From: Brevundimonas sp. UBA5936
GTDB taxonomy: Bacteria > Pseudomonadota > Alphaproteobacteria > Caulobacterales > Caulobacteraceae
Assembly (NCBI GenBank): GCA_002430835.1
Contig: DJDA01000134.1
Coordinates: 1-23,644, forward strand
Direction of reading: 5' to 3'
DNA: 23,644 bases
Below are positions 13,175 to 22,095 of this stretch, piece after piece. A program made the translations under genes and the position numbers. Within the stretch, counting starts at the first letter, position 1; every line of letters begins with the position of its first letter. The notes below the pieces were generated by a model. It was not told the origin of the DNA, did no database searches, and was given only the letters and a program-made list of their open reading frames with translations.

Positions 13175-14068
13175 CTAGCCCTGATTTCGAACGCCCGGCG
13201 CGGACAGACGATCGTGCAGCCAGTCGATCATGGCGCGGACCTTGGGCGGGACGTGGCGGGGGTGGGGGTGGACGGCCCAGACGCCTTCGTCGGGCGGGCG
13301 GGCCTCGTCCAGCAGGGAGACGAGGGCGCCCGACGACAGGGCCTCGGCCACGTAGAAGTCGGGCAGTTGGCACAGGCCGAGGCCCTGCAGGGCGGCGTCC
13401 AGCACCGCCGCGCCGGAGTTGCAGCGCCAGCGGCCGGTGGGGCGAAGCGTTACTTCGCGCCCTGCCTCGGTGAAGCGCCAGTGTTCGGCCGAGCCGATCA
13501 GGCCGTCGTGGCTGGCGATCTCGGACAGGTCGCGGGGCGCGCCGCGGCGGGCCAGATAGTCGGGGCTGGCGCACAGGATCAGCCGCCGTGACGCCAGCCG
13601 CCGCGCCATCAGTCGGGAGTCGGTCAGATGGCCGAACCGCACCGCCAGATCATAGCCGTCGCCGACCAGATCGCGCAGGCGATTGTCGAGGTCGAGCTCG
13701 ATCCTCAGTTCGGGGTTCTGGCGCGCGAAGGCGTTGACGGCGGGCGCGATGAACCGCTCGCCATAGGAGACGGAACAGGTCATGCGCAGCAGGCCGCGCG
13801 GGGCCTGGTCGTCCGGCTGGACGGCCGCCAGGGCCTCGTCGCGTTCGTCGATCAGGCGGCGGCAACGGGCGAGGAAGTCGCGGCCTGCGTCGGTCAGTTC
13901 GACCCGGCGGGTGGTGCGGTGGAGGAGGCGCGTTTGCAGCCGATCCTCCAGCCGGGCGATTTCGCGGCTGACGGCCGAGGTCGACAGGCCTAGGCGCCGG
14001 GCGGCGGCCGAGAAGCTGGCCTGTTCGGCGACAGCGGTGAATTCGTCGATCCCGTCCCAGCGGCTCAT
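13175..14068 (-). CDS. LysR family transcriptional regulator
   Basis: A 297-residue regulator of standard LysR length. Residues 1-60 form the winged helix (DEFTAVAEQASFSAAARRLGLSTSAVSREIARLEDRLQTRLLHRTTRRVELTDAG in the family's usual order); the rest is the periplasmic-binding-like effector domain (about 90-290). The subgroup with a Trp-rich, positively charged effector domain (EHWRFTEAGREVTLRPTGRWRCNSG) is common and often regulates a divergent gene. It diverges from the formaldehyde dehydrogenase gene, and a perfect palindrome lies 18 bases upstream of its start. Control of that pathway is plausible but not shown. Confidence 0.93.
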   Translation of the reverse strand: MSRWDGIDEFTAVAEQASFSAAARRLGLSTSAVSREIARLEDRLQTRLLHRTTRRVELTDAGRDFLARCRRLIDERDEALAAVQPDDQAPRGLLRMTCSVSYGERFIAPAVNAFARQNPELRIELDLDNRLRDLVGDGYDLAVRFGHLTDSRLMARRLASRRLILCASPDYLARRGAPRDLSEIASHDGLIGSAEHWRFTEAGREVTLRPTGRWRCNSGAAVLDAALQGLGLCQLPDFYVAEALSSGALVSLLDEARPPDEGVWAVHPHPRHVPPKVRAMIDWLHDRLSAPGVRNQG

Positions 14069-14085
14069 GGGGACGTTGGATCAGG

Positions 14086-14107
14086 ATTATTGCTCAACAG
14101 CAATAAT
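14086..14107. promoter_or_regulatory. Perfect AT-rich palindrome, candidate LysR operator
   Basis: ATTATTGCT (14086-14094) and AGCAATAAT (14099-14107) are exact inverse complements around CAAC. The symmetry and the T-N11-A arrangement fit a LysR-type binding site. It lies 18 bases upstream of the LysR start and 136 bases upstream of the divergent dehydrogenase start. No T-run pattern supports a terminator reading. It could serve autoregulation and control of the dehydrogenase. Confidence 0.65.
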
Positions 14108-14242
14108 GTTTTGCGGTTGTCGCCGTTTCGGCCAAGCGCGGCGCGGCGTAGTAAGGTCGCCAAATCACCCGCCCACCTCATGTCCCTGAAGCAGCGAGCG
14201 ACCGTGTCGCGAGCGTTAGGGACGTCCGAAGGACCACTCATC

Positions 14243-15349
<1,107 letters not shown>

Positions 15350-15365
15350 CGAGAGGGATTCAGCC

Positions 15366-15830
15366 ATGGGCGACTGGAAACTGCCGTGGACGGGGGCCTG
15401 CCTCTGCGGGCAGGTGAAAGTTCAGGTCGTCCAGGCGCCGGTCTTCGCGGCGGCCTGTCATTGCCGCGCCTGTCAGAAGCTGACGGGCGGCGCCTATTCC
15501 CTGAGCCTGATGCTGCCCAGCGCGGGGCTGACGGTCGAGGGCGAGACGGAGATCGGCGGCCTGCGCAATCCCGTGCCGGAGCATCACTTCTGTCCGTCGT
15601 GCAAGACCTGGCTGTTCACGCGCGGCATCGCCGGGGGGCAGTTCGTCAACCTGAGGCCCAGCCTGCTGGACGACGGGGCGTGGTTCGTTCCCTACGCCGA
15701 CACCTGGACGACGGAGCGTCTGCCCGGCGCTCAGTCGGGGGCCAAGCTCGGCTATCCTGAGTTCCCGCCGCCCGAGGATTACGCCGAGTTGATGGGCGGC
15801 TACGCCCGCGAGGGCGCGCGGCCCGACTGA
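15366..15830 (+). CDS. GFA family protein (glutathione-dependent formaldehyde-activating enzyme/CENP-V fold)
   Basis: A 154-residue zinc protein. All seven family cysteines are visible: C12 and C14 (CLC), C31, C33 and C36 (CHCRAC), and C76 and C79 (FCPSC), in the typical order. The founding member, Gfa of Paracoccus, was reported to accelerate the condensation of formaldehyde with glutathione, although many relatives have other or unknown roles. Its position 17 bases after the class III dehydrogenase supports a formaldehyde-linked role here. A GAGAGG-type binding site precedes the ATG at 15366; the frame extends upstream into the dehydrogenase gene, but that extension is not real. Confidence 0.9.
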   Translation: MGDWKLPWTGACLCGQVKVQVVQAPVFAAACHCRACQKLTGGAYSLSLMLPSAGLTVEGETEIGGLRNPVPEHHFCPSCKTWLFTRGIAGGQFVNLRPSLLDDGAWFVPYADTWTTERLPGAQSGAKLGYPEFPPPEDYAELMGGYAREGARPD

Positions 15831-15845
15831 GCAGGTGCAGCAAAG

Positions 15846-15899
15846 TTCGTTGCCAAACGAAACCTTGTCGGCTTAGCTTGCCGCGCCCGGCGCTATGAT
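15846..15899 (+). promoter_or_regulatory. Possible operator and promoter upstream of the VOC gene
   Basis: The 92-base gap after the GFA gene contains a perfect inverted repeat TTCGTT-GCCA-AACGAA (15846-15861) and a good -10-like TATGAT (15894-15899). The nearest TTG elements (TTGTCG at 15865) are not spaced as a standard -35, so the promoter call is weak. If real, the downstream genes form their own transcription unit. Confidence 0.35.
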
Positions 15900-15922
15900 C
15901 GGGCGGATCTGGGAGGATCACC

Positions 15923-16309
15923 ATGTTTACGCACGTCACTGTCGGGGCCAACGACCTCGAAGCCTCGCACAAATTCTATGACGCCGTTCTGGGGGCTCTG
16001 GGCCACCAGCCGGGCACGCCCAGCGACGCGCCCATGCCGGGGGTCTGGTACATGACCCCGCGCGGGATGCTGGGCGTGGTCAAGCCGCGCGACGGCCAGG
16101 CGGCGTGCCACGCCAACGGCGGGACCATCGGCTTCTTCGCCAGCAGCCCCGAGGCGGTCGTCGCCTTCGCCGAGGCCGGGGTTGCGGCGGGTGGCGTGGC
16201 GATCGAGGATCCGGCCGGGCCGCGCAACACGCCTTTCGGCGCGATGCACCTGGCCTATCTGCGCGATCCGTCGGGCAACAAGATCTGCGCCGTTCACCGG
16301 CCGGGCTGA
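15923..16309 (+). CDS. VOC family (glyoxalase-like) protein
   Basis: A 128-residue single-module VOC protein: MFTHVTVGANDLEASHKFYDAVLGALG at the start (His ligand in strand 1), YMTPRGMLGVVKPRDG in the middle, and MHLAYLRDPSGNKICAVHRPG at the end. The subgroup resembles glyoxalase-like proteins that often occur near glutathione-dependent enzymes; a glutathione-adduct substrate would fit the setting but is inference. A strong GGGAGG site lies before the ATG. The lipoprotein gene follows after 11 bases, suggesting co-transcription. Confidence 0.9.
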   Translation: MFTHVTVGANDLEASHKFYDAVLGALGHQPGTPSDAPMPGVWYMTPRGMLGVVKPRDGQAACHANGGTIGFFASSPEAVVAFAEAGVAAGGVAIEDPAGPRNTPFGAMHLAYLRDPSGNKICAVHRPG

Positions 16310-16320
16310 GGATTGAGGCG

Positions 16321-16872
16321 ATGAAGATGAAGGCGGCGACTGCGTCGATCATGGCCGTTCTGGCCGTCACGGCGCTCGCCGCCTGCACGCCGGGCGGGGC
16401 GGATGCGCCCGCTGCGGCGCCTGCCGAGGCCTGGGTCCAGAAGAAGGTGGTGCTCTACCTGCCCGACCCGGTCATGAAGCAGAGGGTCGAGGTCGCCGAC
16501 CTGTCTCCCTATCTGAAGACCGTCGATGAGGCTGTGGCCGCTGCAGCAAAGGCGCAGCCTTCGCAGCCCGGCGCCTCGGGCATGCTGTTGCTGATGGTCA
16601 AGCCGGGCGAACGATCCAGGGCCTTCGTCGTCAGCGGAGAGCCGTCGATGAAGCCGGAGGTCGTCGCGGCGATCACCGCCGCCGCCGGGGCGGTTCCGGC
16701 GCCGTCGGTGCGCGAGGGGCCGATCCTGGTCGGCCTGCAGTTCGACGCCTGGGGCGGCGGCGCGCAGCCCCAGGGGGCGGTCGCCCCGATCCCGCGCGAC
16801 TGGTACGCGCATTTTTCCAAGGATGGCGGCGTCCTCGATGACGCCTTCATGGCCAGGGTCTGGCCGGACTGA
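16321..16872 (+). CDS. Predicted lipoprotein of unknown function
   Basis: A 183-residue protein. The ATG at 16321 gives a classic lipoprotein signal: a basic start (MKMK), a hydrophobic core and the lipobox LAAC, with lipidation at C22. The frame also runs upstream over the VOC gene, but that part is not credible. The mature part has no recognised domain; it contains YLPDPVMKQRVEVADLSPYLKTVDEAVAAA, a strand-rich centre with AFVVSGEPSMKPEVVAAITAAAG, and a C-terminal PRDWYAHFSKDGG...DDAFMARVWPD. Gaps of 11 bases before and 19 after place it in the same transcript as the VOC and S-formylglutathione hydrolase genes, which makes its role in a cytosolic pathway puzzling. Confidence 0.8.
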   Translation: MKMKAATASIMAVLAVTALAACTPGGADAPAAAPAEAWVQKKVVLYLPDPVMKQRVEVADLSPYLKTVDEAVAAAAKAQPSQPGASGMLLLMVKPGERSRAFVVSGEPSMKPEVVAAITAAAGAVPAPSVREGPILVGLQFDAWGGGAQPQGAVAPIPRDWYAHFSKDGGVLDDAFMARVWPD

Positions 16873-16891
16873 TCTTCAGGAGTTCGAGTTG

Positions 16892-17725
16892 ATGGAAACG
16901 GTCAAGAGCCACGTCGTTCACGGCGGGACGCTGCGCTATCTGAAGCACGACAGCGCGACGACGGGCACGCCCATGACGCTGTCGGTTTTCGTTCCGGCCG
17001 GCGAAGGCCCGTTCCCGGTCCTGATCTGGCTGTCGGGTCTGACCTGCACCGAGGACAACTTCACCACCAAGGCCGGGGCCTATAAGGCCGCCGCCGAACA
17101 CGGCGTCATCATCGTCGCGCCGGACACCTCGCCGCGCGGGGAAGGCGTGGCCGACGACGCCGCCTATGATCTGGGGCAGGGCGCGGGCTTCTATGTCGAT
17201 GCGACGCAAGGCCCGTGGGCGCCGCATTTCCGCATGGAGACCTATGTCACGGGCGAACTGATCGAGCTGATCGACGCTGAGTTCCCGACGACGAAGACGC
17301 GCTCCGTCTTCGGTCATTCGATGGGCGGGCATGGGGCGCTGACGCTGGCCCTACGGCATCCCGAACTGTTCCGGTCGGTGTCGGCCTTTGCGCCGATTTC
17401 CTCGCCGACGCGGTGTCCGTGGGGTGAGAAGGCCTTCACCGCCTATCTGGGCGAGGACCGGGCGGAATGGGCGAAACATGACGCGGCCCTGCTGATCGAA
17501 GGCGGGGCGGCCAAGGGCGTGTTCGACGACATCCTGGTGGATCAGGGCGACGCGGATTCCTTCCTGACCGATCAGCTGAAGCCGGAACTTCTGAAGGCGG
17601 CGGCGCAAAAGGTCGGACAGGGGCTGACCCTGCGCATGCAGCCGGGCTATGACCATTCCTACTTCTTCATGGCCAGCTTCGTGGACGACCATGTGGCCTT
17701 CCACGCCAAGCGGCTGAAAGCCTGA
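16892..17725 (+). CDS. fghA: S-formylglutathione hydrolase
   Basis: A 277-residue alpha/beta hydrolase that releases formate and glutathione from S-formylglutathione, the second step after the class III dehydrogenase. The nucleophile is S143 in GHSMGGHGAL, the acid an Asp in VDQGDADSFL (about 217-222), and the His is H255 in GYDHSYFF. The oxyanion-hole region WLSGLTCTEDNFTTKAG and PDTSPRG are family hallmarks. Length equals the family norm. The ATG at 16892 is supported by AGGAG upstream; an in-frame start at 16823 inside the lipoprotein gene is rejected. It lies about 1.5 kb after the dehydrogenase in the same orientation. Confidence 0.96.
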   Translation: METVKSHVVHGGTLRYLKHDSATTGTPMTLSVFVPAGEGPFPVLIWLSGLTCTEDNFTTKAGAYKAAAEHGVIIVAPDTSPRGEGVADDAAYDLGQGAGFYVDATQGPWAPHFRMETYVTGELIELIDAEFPTTKTRSVFGHSMGGHGALTLALRHPELFRSVSAFAPISSPTRCPWGEKAFTAYLGEDRAEWAKHDAALLIEGGAAKGVFDDILVDQGDADSFLTDQLKPELLKAAAQKVGQGLTLRMQPGYDHSYFFMASFVDDHVAFHAKRLKA

Positions 17726-17730
17726 GTGTG

Positions 17731-17958
17731 ATGACCAACGCCGCCCCCGATTTCGACGCCATGTTCGCCGACTTGTGTAACCAGGTCGGCTTCTGCCTGC
17801 ATGAAAAGGGGCAGAAGAAGGTGATCGACGCCCTGCCCAAGGGCTTGGACGCCGCCATGCGCGCCGTCTTCGCCGCCGAGGGCGTGGACGAGCCGAACGC
17901 GCCCGGCGATCTGAAGCGCGCCGTGCGCGACTGCATCAAGGCCCATGTGCAGCGCTGA
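17731..17958 (+). CDS. Small protein of unknown function (75 residues)
   Basis: A 75-residue protein starting at the ATG at 17731 (a GTG immediately before it, at 17728, is also possible), 5 bases after the S-formylglutathione hydrolase stop. It is predicted to be mostly helical and cytosolic, with two Cys near the start (ADLCNQVGFCLHEKGQKKVID) and one near the end (RDCIKAHVQ). I do not recognise a family. Codon use matches its neighbours and the tight spacing argues that it is real and co-translated. Confidence 0.6.
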   Translation: MTNAAPDFDAMFADLCNQVGFCLHEKGQKKVIDALPKGLDAAMRAVFAAEGVDEPNAPGDLKRAVRDCIKAHVQR

Positions 17959-18013
17959 GGACGCGCTGAACCACGAATGACGCAGACTTAATCCGCAAGG
18001 CGACGATCAAGCC

Positions 18014-18041
18014 TTGCGGGCGGCCATCGCTTCGCTAGCAT
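18014..18041 (+). promoter_or_regulatory. Candidate sigma-70 promoter for the first DUF885 gene
   Basis: TTGCGG (18014-18019) and TAGCAT (18036-18041) are 16 bases apart, giving a leader of about 23 bases that includes the GGGAGG binding site. A 7-bp inverted repeat (GCAAGGC 17995-18001, GCCTTGC 18011-18017, 9-base loop) overlaps the -35 and could be an operator, or the end of the preceding transcript. Confidence 0.45.
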
Positions 18042-18070
18042 CCCGGCCCATCGCTTTTGGGAGGAAGCTC

Positions 18071-19894
18071 ATGATGGATCGCCGCCGCCTGTTGATGTCG
18101 GTCGCCGCGGGGGGAGCGCTGGCCGCTGTCGGCCCGGTTCGCGCCCTCGCCCACGGCGCTGCGGCGCAGACCGCCTCGGCCGACTTCAACGCCCTGATGA
18201 ATCGGATCGCGCAGGAGATGCTCCTGACGGACCCGGAATCCCTGACCATGCTGGGCATGGACCGGGGCGAACACGCCGACGCCCGCTTCAAGCTGAGCGA
18301 CCGCAGCCAGGCCAAGGTCGAGGCCGACAAGGTCAAGTTCGTCGCCGCCATGAAGGACATGGCGGCCATCGACCGCAACGCCCTGCCGGCCAAGGAGCAG
18401 ATCTATCACGACTCCCTGACCTTCTTCGGCGAGACGGTGAAGGAGGGCTACGCCTTCCCCTATGGCGGCGGGATGTTCCCCTCGCCCTATACGGTCAGCC
18501 AACTGGGCGGCTCGTACCAGCAGATCCCGGACTTCCTCGACAGCCAGCACCGCATCGAGGCGGCGGATGACGCCGAGGCCTATCTGTCGCGCCTGTCGGA
18601 CTTCGCCCGCAGTCTGGACGACGAACGCGAGCGGATGCGGATCGACTACGCCGCCGGGGCCGTGCCGCCGGATTTCGTCATCGACCGCACCCTGACGCAG
18701 ATGGGCGCCATCACCGGCACGGCCGTGGCCGACTCGGCCATGAGCCAGTCGATCGCCCGCCGCACGGCCGAGAAGAACATCCCCGGCGACTGGGCCGCGC
18801 GGGCGCAGACGATCCTGACGCGAGAGGTCTATCCGGCCATCCAGCGCCAGGCCGACGCCCTGAAGGCGGTGCGCGCGGGCGCGACGCACGACGGCGGCGT
18901 GTGGCGTCTGCCGGACGGCGAGGCCTACTATCGCTATGGGCTGAAGAACTACACCACCTCTGCGATGACGCCGGACGAGGTGCATCAGATGGGGCTGGAT
19001 CAGGTGGCCGAGATCTCGGCCCGCGCCGACGGCCTGCTGAAGGCGCAAGGGTTGACGCAAGGCACGGTCGGCCAGCGCATCGCCGCCCTCGGCAAGGATC
19101 CGCGCTTCGTCTATCCAAACACGGATGAAGCCAAGGAAGAGCTGCTGAAGGAGCTGAACGTCCAGATGGCGGCCATGCAGGCCCGCATGCCGGACTATTT
19201 CGGCCGCCTGCCCAAGTCGCCGTGCGACATTCGTCGCGTGCCCAAGGCCATCGAGGCCGGGGCGCCGGGCGGCTACTACATGGCGCCTGCCCTGGATGGG
19301 TCGCGTCCGGGCGCCTACTACATCAATCTGCGCGACACGGCGGAGTGGCCCAAGTGGACCCTGCCGACCCTGACCTATCACGAGGCGGTGCCGGGCCATC
19401 ACTTCCAGATCGCCCTGCAGATGGAGCAGCCGGACACCCCGTTGCTGATGAAGGTCATGGGCTTCTCGGCCTATTCCGAGGGCTGGGGCCTGTATTCGGA
19501 GCAGTTGGCGGACGAGATCGGCGCCTATGAGAACGACCCCTTCGGCCAGATCGGCTACCTGCAATCCTTGATGTTCCGCGCCGCGCGGCTGGTCGTGGAC
19601 TCGGGTCTGCACCACAAGCGCTGGAGCCGCGAACAGGGCATCCGCTACATGGTCGATACCCTGGGCGATCAGGAATCCAGCATCGCCACCGAGGTCGAGC
19701 GCTACTGCGTCTGGCCGGGTCAGGCGTCCAGCTACAAGGTCGGCCATACCACCTGGGTGCGCCTGCGCGAGGACGCCAAGAAGCGTCTGGGATCGCGTTT
19801 CGACATCAAGGGCTTCCATGACACCGGCCTGAGCCTGGGCGGCGTGCCGCTGACGGTTCTGGAGCGGACCATGAACGCCTGGACCCCGGCCTGA
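18071..19894 (+). CDS. DUF885 family exported protein (putative metallopeptidase), first of a tandem pair
   Basis: A 607-residue protein. The start at 18071 follows GGGAGGA and gives a twin-arginine signal (MMDRRRLLMSVAAGGALAAVGPVRALA), so it is likely exported folded to the periplasm. The DUF885 core includes GGSYQQIPDFLDSQHRI, GVWRLPDGEAYYRYGLKNYTT, APGGYYMAPALDGSRPGAYYINL, the probable metal site HEAVPGHH (437-444), and a likely third ligand in SEGWGLYSEQLADEIG. The family is thought to be zinc-dependent peptidases, but substrates are mostly undefined. A close paralog follows after 94 bases. The signal and family are secure; enzymatic activity is inferred. Confidence 0.92.
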   Translation: MMDRRRLLMSVAAGGALAAVGPVRALAHGAAAQTASADFNALMNRIAQEMLLTDPESLTMLGMDRGEHADARFKLSDRSQAKVEADKVKFVAAMKDMAAIDRNALPAKEQIYHDSLTFFGETVKEGYAFPYGGGMFPSPYTVSQLGGSYQQIPDFLDSQHRIEAADDAEAYLSRLSDFARSLDDERERMRIDYAAGAVPPDFVIDRTLTQMGAITGTAVADSAMSQSIARRTAEKNIPGDWAARAQTILTREVYPAIQRQADALKAVRAGATHDGGVWRLPDGEAYYRYGLKNYTTSAMTPDEVHQMGLDQVAEISARADGLLKAQGLTQGTVGQRIAALGKDPRFVYPNTDEAKEELLKELNVQMAAMQARMPDYFGRLPKSPCDIRRVPKAIEAGAPGGYYMAPALDGSRPGAYYINLRDTAEWPKWTLPTLTYHEAVPGHHFQIALQMEQPDTPLLMKVMGFSAYSEGWGLYSEQLADEIGAYENDPFGQIGYLQSLMFRAARLVVDSGLHHKRWSREQGIRYMVDTLGDQESSIATEVERYCVWPGQASSYKVGHTTWVRLREDAKKRLGSRFDIKGFHDTGLSLGGVPLTVLERTMNAWTPA

Positions 19895-19988
19895 CGGCTG
19901 GACCTCATACGGGCGCGCCGGTCCGTCATTTCAGTAAGCTTTGGGAGCGGCGTCCGGCGCGGCGCGGCTCCGTTGGGGGAATATCCGA

Positions 19989-21785
19989 ATGATCGACCGC
20001 CGCCGCCTTCTTCTGACCGCCGCCGCAACCGCTGTCGCCGCGCCTTCGCTGGCGCAAGCCGCCGCGGCCGTGTCGGACGCCGATACGCGCCTGAACGCCC
20101 TGCTGGACGGCTGGTTCGAGGCCGACATCGACGAGGCGCCCGAGCGCGCCACCAACCTGGGCCTGGACAAGGGCGCCCGCGCGGGCCTGTCGTCCAAGCT
20201 GAGCGAAGCCGGGCCGGACGCCATCCGCAAGGATCGCGACAAGGCGGTCGGTCGCTGGGCCGAACTGCGCGCCTTCGACCAGACGGGCCTGTCCGAGGCC
20301 GGGGCGCTGAACTACGCCATCGCCGCCTTCGGACGTCAGACCTCGGCCGAGACGGCGCGCTTCGACTACGGCGCCGGGCCGGGCCGCCCGTCTCCCTATG
20401 TCGTGACCCAGCTGTCGGGCGGCTATTTCTCCATGCCGGACTTCATGGACAACCAGCACCGCATCGAGGATGCGGCGGGCGCTGACGCCTTCCTGTCGCG
20501 CCTGGACGCCTTCGCCGGCGTGCTGGACGGCGAGACGGCCAAGATCCGCGAGGACGCCGGGCTGGGCGTCATTCCGCCGGACTTCATCATCGACCGGATG
20601 CTGCCGCAGATCCGCACCCTGCGCGATACCTCGGCCGCCGACATGTCCATGATCAAGTCGCTGGCCCGCAAGGCTGGGGCGCTGAACCTGTCGGGTTACG
20701 ACGCACGCGCCGTCGCCCTGGTCGATCAGAAGATCAAGCCCGCCCTGGCCCGTCAGATCGAGGCGCTGGAGAAGATCCGCCCCGACGCCGTGCACGACGC
20801 GGGCGTGTGGCGCCTGCCGGACGGCGAGGCCTTCTACGCCGCCGGGCTGAAGTCGAACACGACGACCACGCTCTCGGCCAAGGAGATCCACGCCATGGGC
20901 CGCGAGCAGGTGGCCGAGATCACCGCCGAGATCGACGGCATCCTGAAGTCGCAGGGCATGACCCAGGGCACGGTCGGCGAGCGGGTTCAGGCCCTGAACA
21001 AGGATCCGGCGCAACTGTTCCCCAACACCGACGCGGGCAAGGAAGAGCTGCTGAAGTGGCTGAACGAACAGGTCGCCGCGCTGGAGCCGAAACTGCCCGC
21101 CGTCTTCGGCCGCCTGCCCAAGACCCACGTCGAGGTGCGCCGCGTGCCGGTGTCGATCCAGTCGGGCGCGCCGGGCGGCTACTATCAGGGGCCGCCGCTG
21201 GATGGCTCGCGTCCGGGCGCCTACTACATCAATCTGCGCGACAGCGGGAATTGGCCGAAGTTCGCCCTGCCGACCCTGACCTATCACGAGGCCTCGCCGG
21301 GCCACCACCTGCAGGTGGCGCTGCAACGCGAGTCGGGCGAACTGCCGCAATGGCGCCGCGCGGGCGGCTTCTCGGCCTATAACGAAGGCTGGGCCCTGTA
21401 CGCCGAGGCGGTCGCGGCGGACGATCTGGACGCCTACGCCACCGATCCGCTGGGCCGGGTGGGCTTCCTGATGTCCTATCTGTTCCGGGCTGTGCGTCTG
21501 GTGGTCGACACCGGCATCCACTCCGAACGTTGGAGCCGCGAGCAGGCGGTCGACTATATGGCGGCTTCGGGCGCCAAGCCGCTGGACGCCTCGAACAGCG
21601 AGATCAACCGCTACTCGGTCTGGCCGGGCCAGGCCTGTTCCTACAAGGTCGGCCACACGGTCATCGCGCGCCTGCGCAAGGAGGCGGAAGCCAAGCCCGG
21701 CTTCGACCTGCGCGCCTTCCACGACAAGGTGCTGGGCAGCGGCTCCCTGCCGCTGGCGGTGCTGGAAGGGCGGATGCGCGCCTAA
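19989..21785 (+). CDS. DUF885 family exported protein (putative metallopeptidase), second of a tandem pair
   Basis: A 598-residue paralog of the preceding gene, with the same architecture: a Tat signal (MIDRRRLLLTAAATAVAAPSLAQA), GGYFSMPDFMDNQHRI, GVWRLPDGEAFYAAGLKSNTTT, APGGYYQGPPLDGSRPGAYYINL, the metal site HEASPGHH (433-440), and NEGWALYAEAVAADDL. The first 150 residues or so diverge most from the first copy, while the C-terminal half is closely similar by eye. The start at 19989 follows a TTGGGGGA leader; longer frames would bury the Tat motif. A strong terminator follows 20 bases after the stop, so the pair may share a transcript ending there. Confidence 0.92.
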   Translation: MIDRRRLLLTAAATAVAAPSLAQAAAAVSDADTRLNALLDGWFEADIDEAPERATNLGLDKGARAGLSSKLSEAGPDAIRKDRDKAVGRWAELRAFDQTGLSEAGALNYAIAAFGRQTSAETARFDYGAGPGRPSPYVVTQLSGGYFSMPDFMDNQHRIEDAAGADAFLSRLDAFAGVLDGETAKIREDAGLGVIPPDFIIDRMLPQIRTLRDTSAADMSMIKSLARKAGALNLSGYDARAVALVDQKIKPALARQIEALEKIRPDAVHDAGVWRLPDGEAFYAAGLKSNTTTTLSAKEIHAMGREQVAEITAEIDGILKSQGMTQGTVGERVQALNKDPAQLFPNTDAGKEELLKWLNEQVAALEPKLPAVFGRLPKTHVEVRRVPVSIQSGAPGGYYQGPPLDGSRPGAYYINLRDSGNWPKFALPTLTYHEASPGHHLQVALQRESGELPQWRRAGGFSAYNEGWALYAEAVAADDLDAYATDPLGRVGFLMSYLFRAVRLVVDTGIHSERWSREQAVDYMAASGAKPLDASNSEINRYSVWPGQACSYKVGHTVIARLRKEAEAKPGFDLRAFHDKVLGSGSLPLAVLEGRMRA

Positions 21786-21805
21786 GCGCTTCCTAGAAAC
21801 AGGAA

Positions 21806-21836
21806 GGGCCGGAGGTTGATCCTCCGGCCCTTTTTT
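21806..21836 (+). terminator. Rho-independent terminator after the DUF885 pair
   Basis: A perfect 10-bp stem (21806-21815 with 21821-21830), a 5-base loop and six T's at 21831-21836. Confidence 0.95.
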
Positions 21837-21880
21837 ATGGCTGAATTGACGTTGAGTGTCGGCGTCCTCGCTTACAGCTG

Positions 21881-21999
21881 CGTCATCCTCGCCCTTGTGG
21901 CGAGGATCCAGACACGCAGCCAAAGCCATTTTAAACGATCTGCTTAAACCAAGGCGCACGTCGAGGTTCTGGATCCTCGCCACAAGGGCGAGGATGACG
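21881..21999. repeat. Long intergenic inverted repeat, copy D
   Basis: Two perfect 32-base arms (21881-21912, 21968-21999) flank a 55-base spacer. Each arm has an internal palindrome (CCTCGCC-CTTGT-GGCGAGG). Outer CGTCATCC and inner GGATCCAGA motifs match the family. The spacer is AT-rich in the middle, with TTTAA...TTAAA symmetry at 21930-21948. With the upstream terminator it accounts for most of the 310-base convergent gap 21786-22095; the remaining 22000-22095 shows only a T-run at 22053-22059. Confidence 0.92.
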
Positions 22000-22095
22000 G
22001 GCAGAAGAAACAACGCGCGTGAGGCCGCTAGTTCGCCAACACTTAACGTGAAGACAGCCTTTTTTATTGGCCCGGTCGATGCCTAGGGGCGGTCG

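Noticed and set aside
14090..14242. An N-terminal extension of the formaldehyde dehydrogenase by 51 residues
   Set aside because: It starts within the palindrome, has no resemblance to the family and ends just before the standard start with its own binding site.
18035..22013. Two very long minus-strand frames (594 and 695 codons) across the DUF885 genes
   Set aside because: Both DUF885 genes are clear on the plus strand with Tat signals and metal motifs; the antisense frames also run through terminator and repeat sequence.
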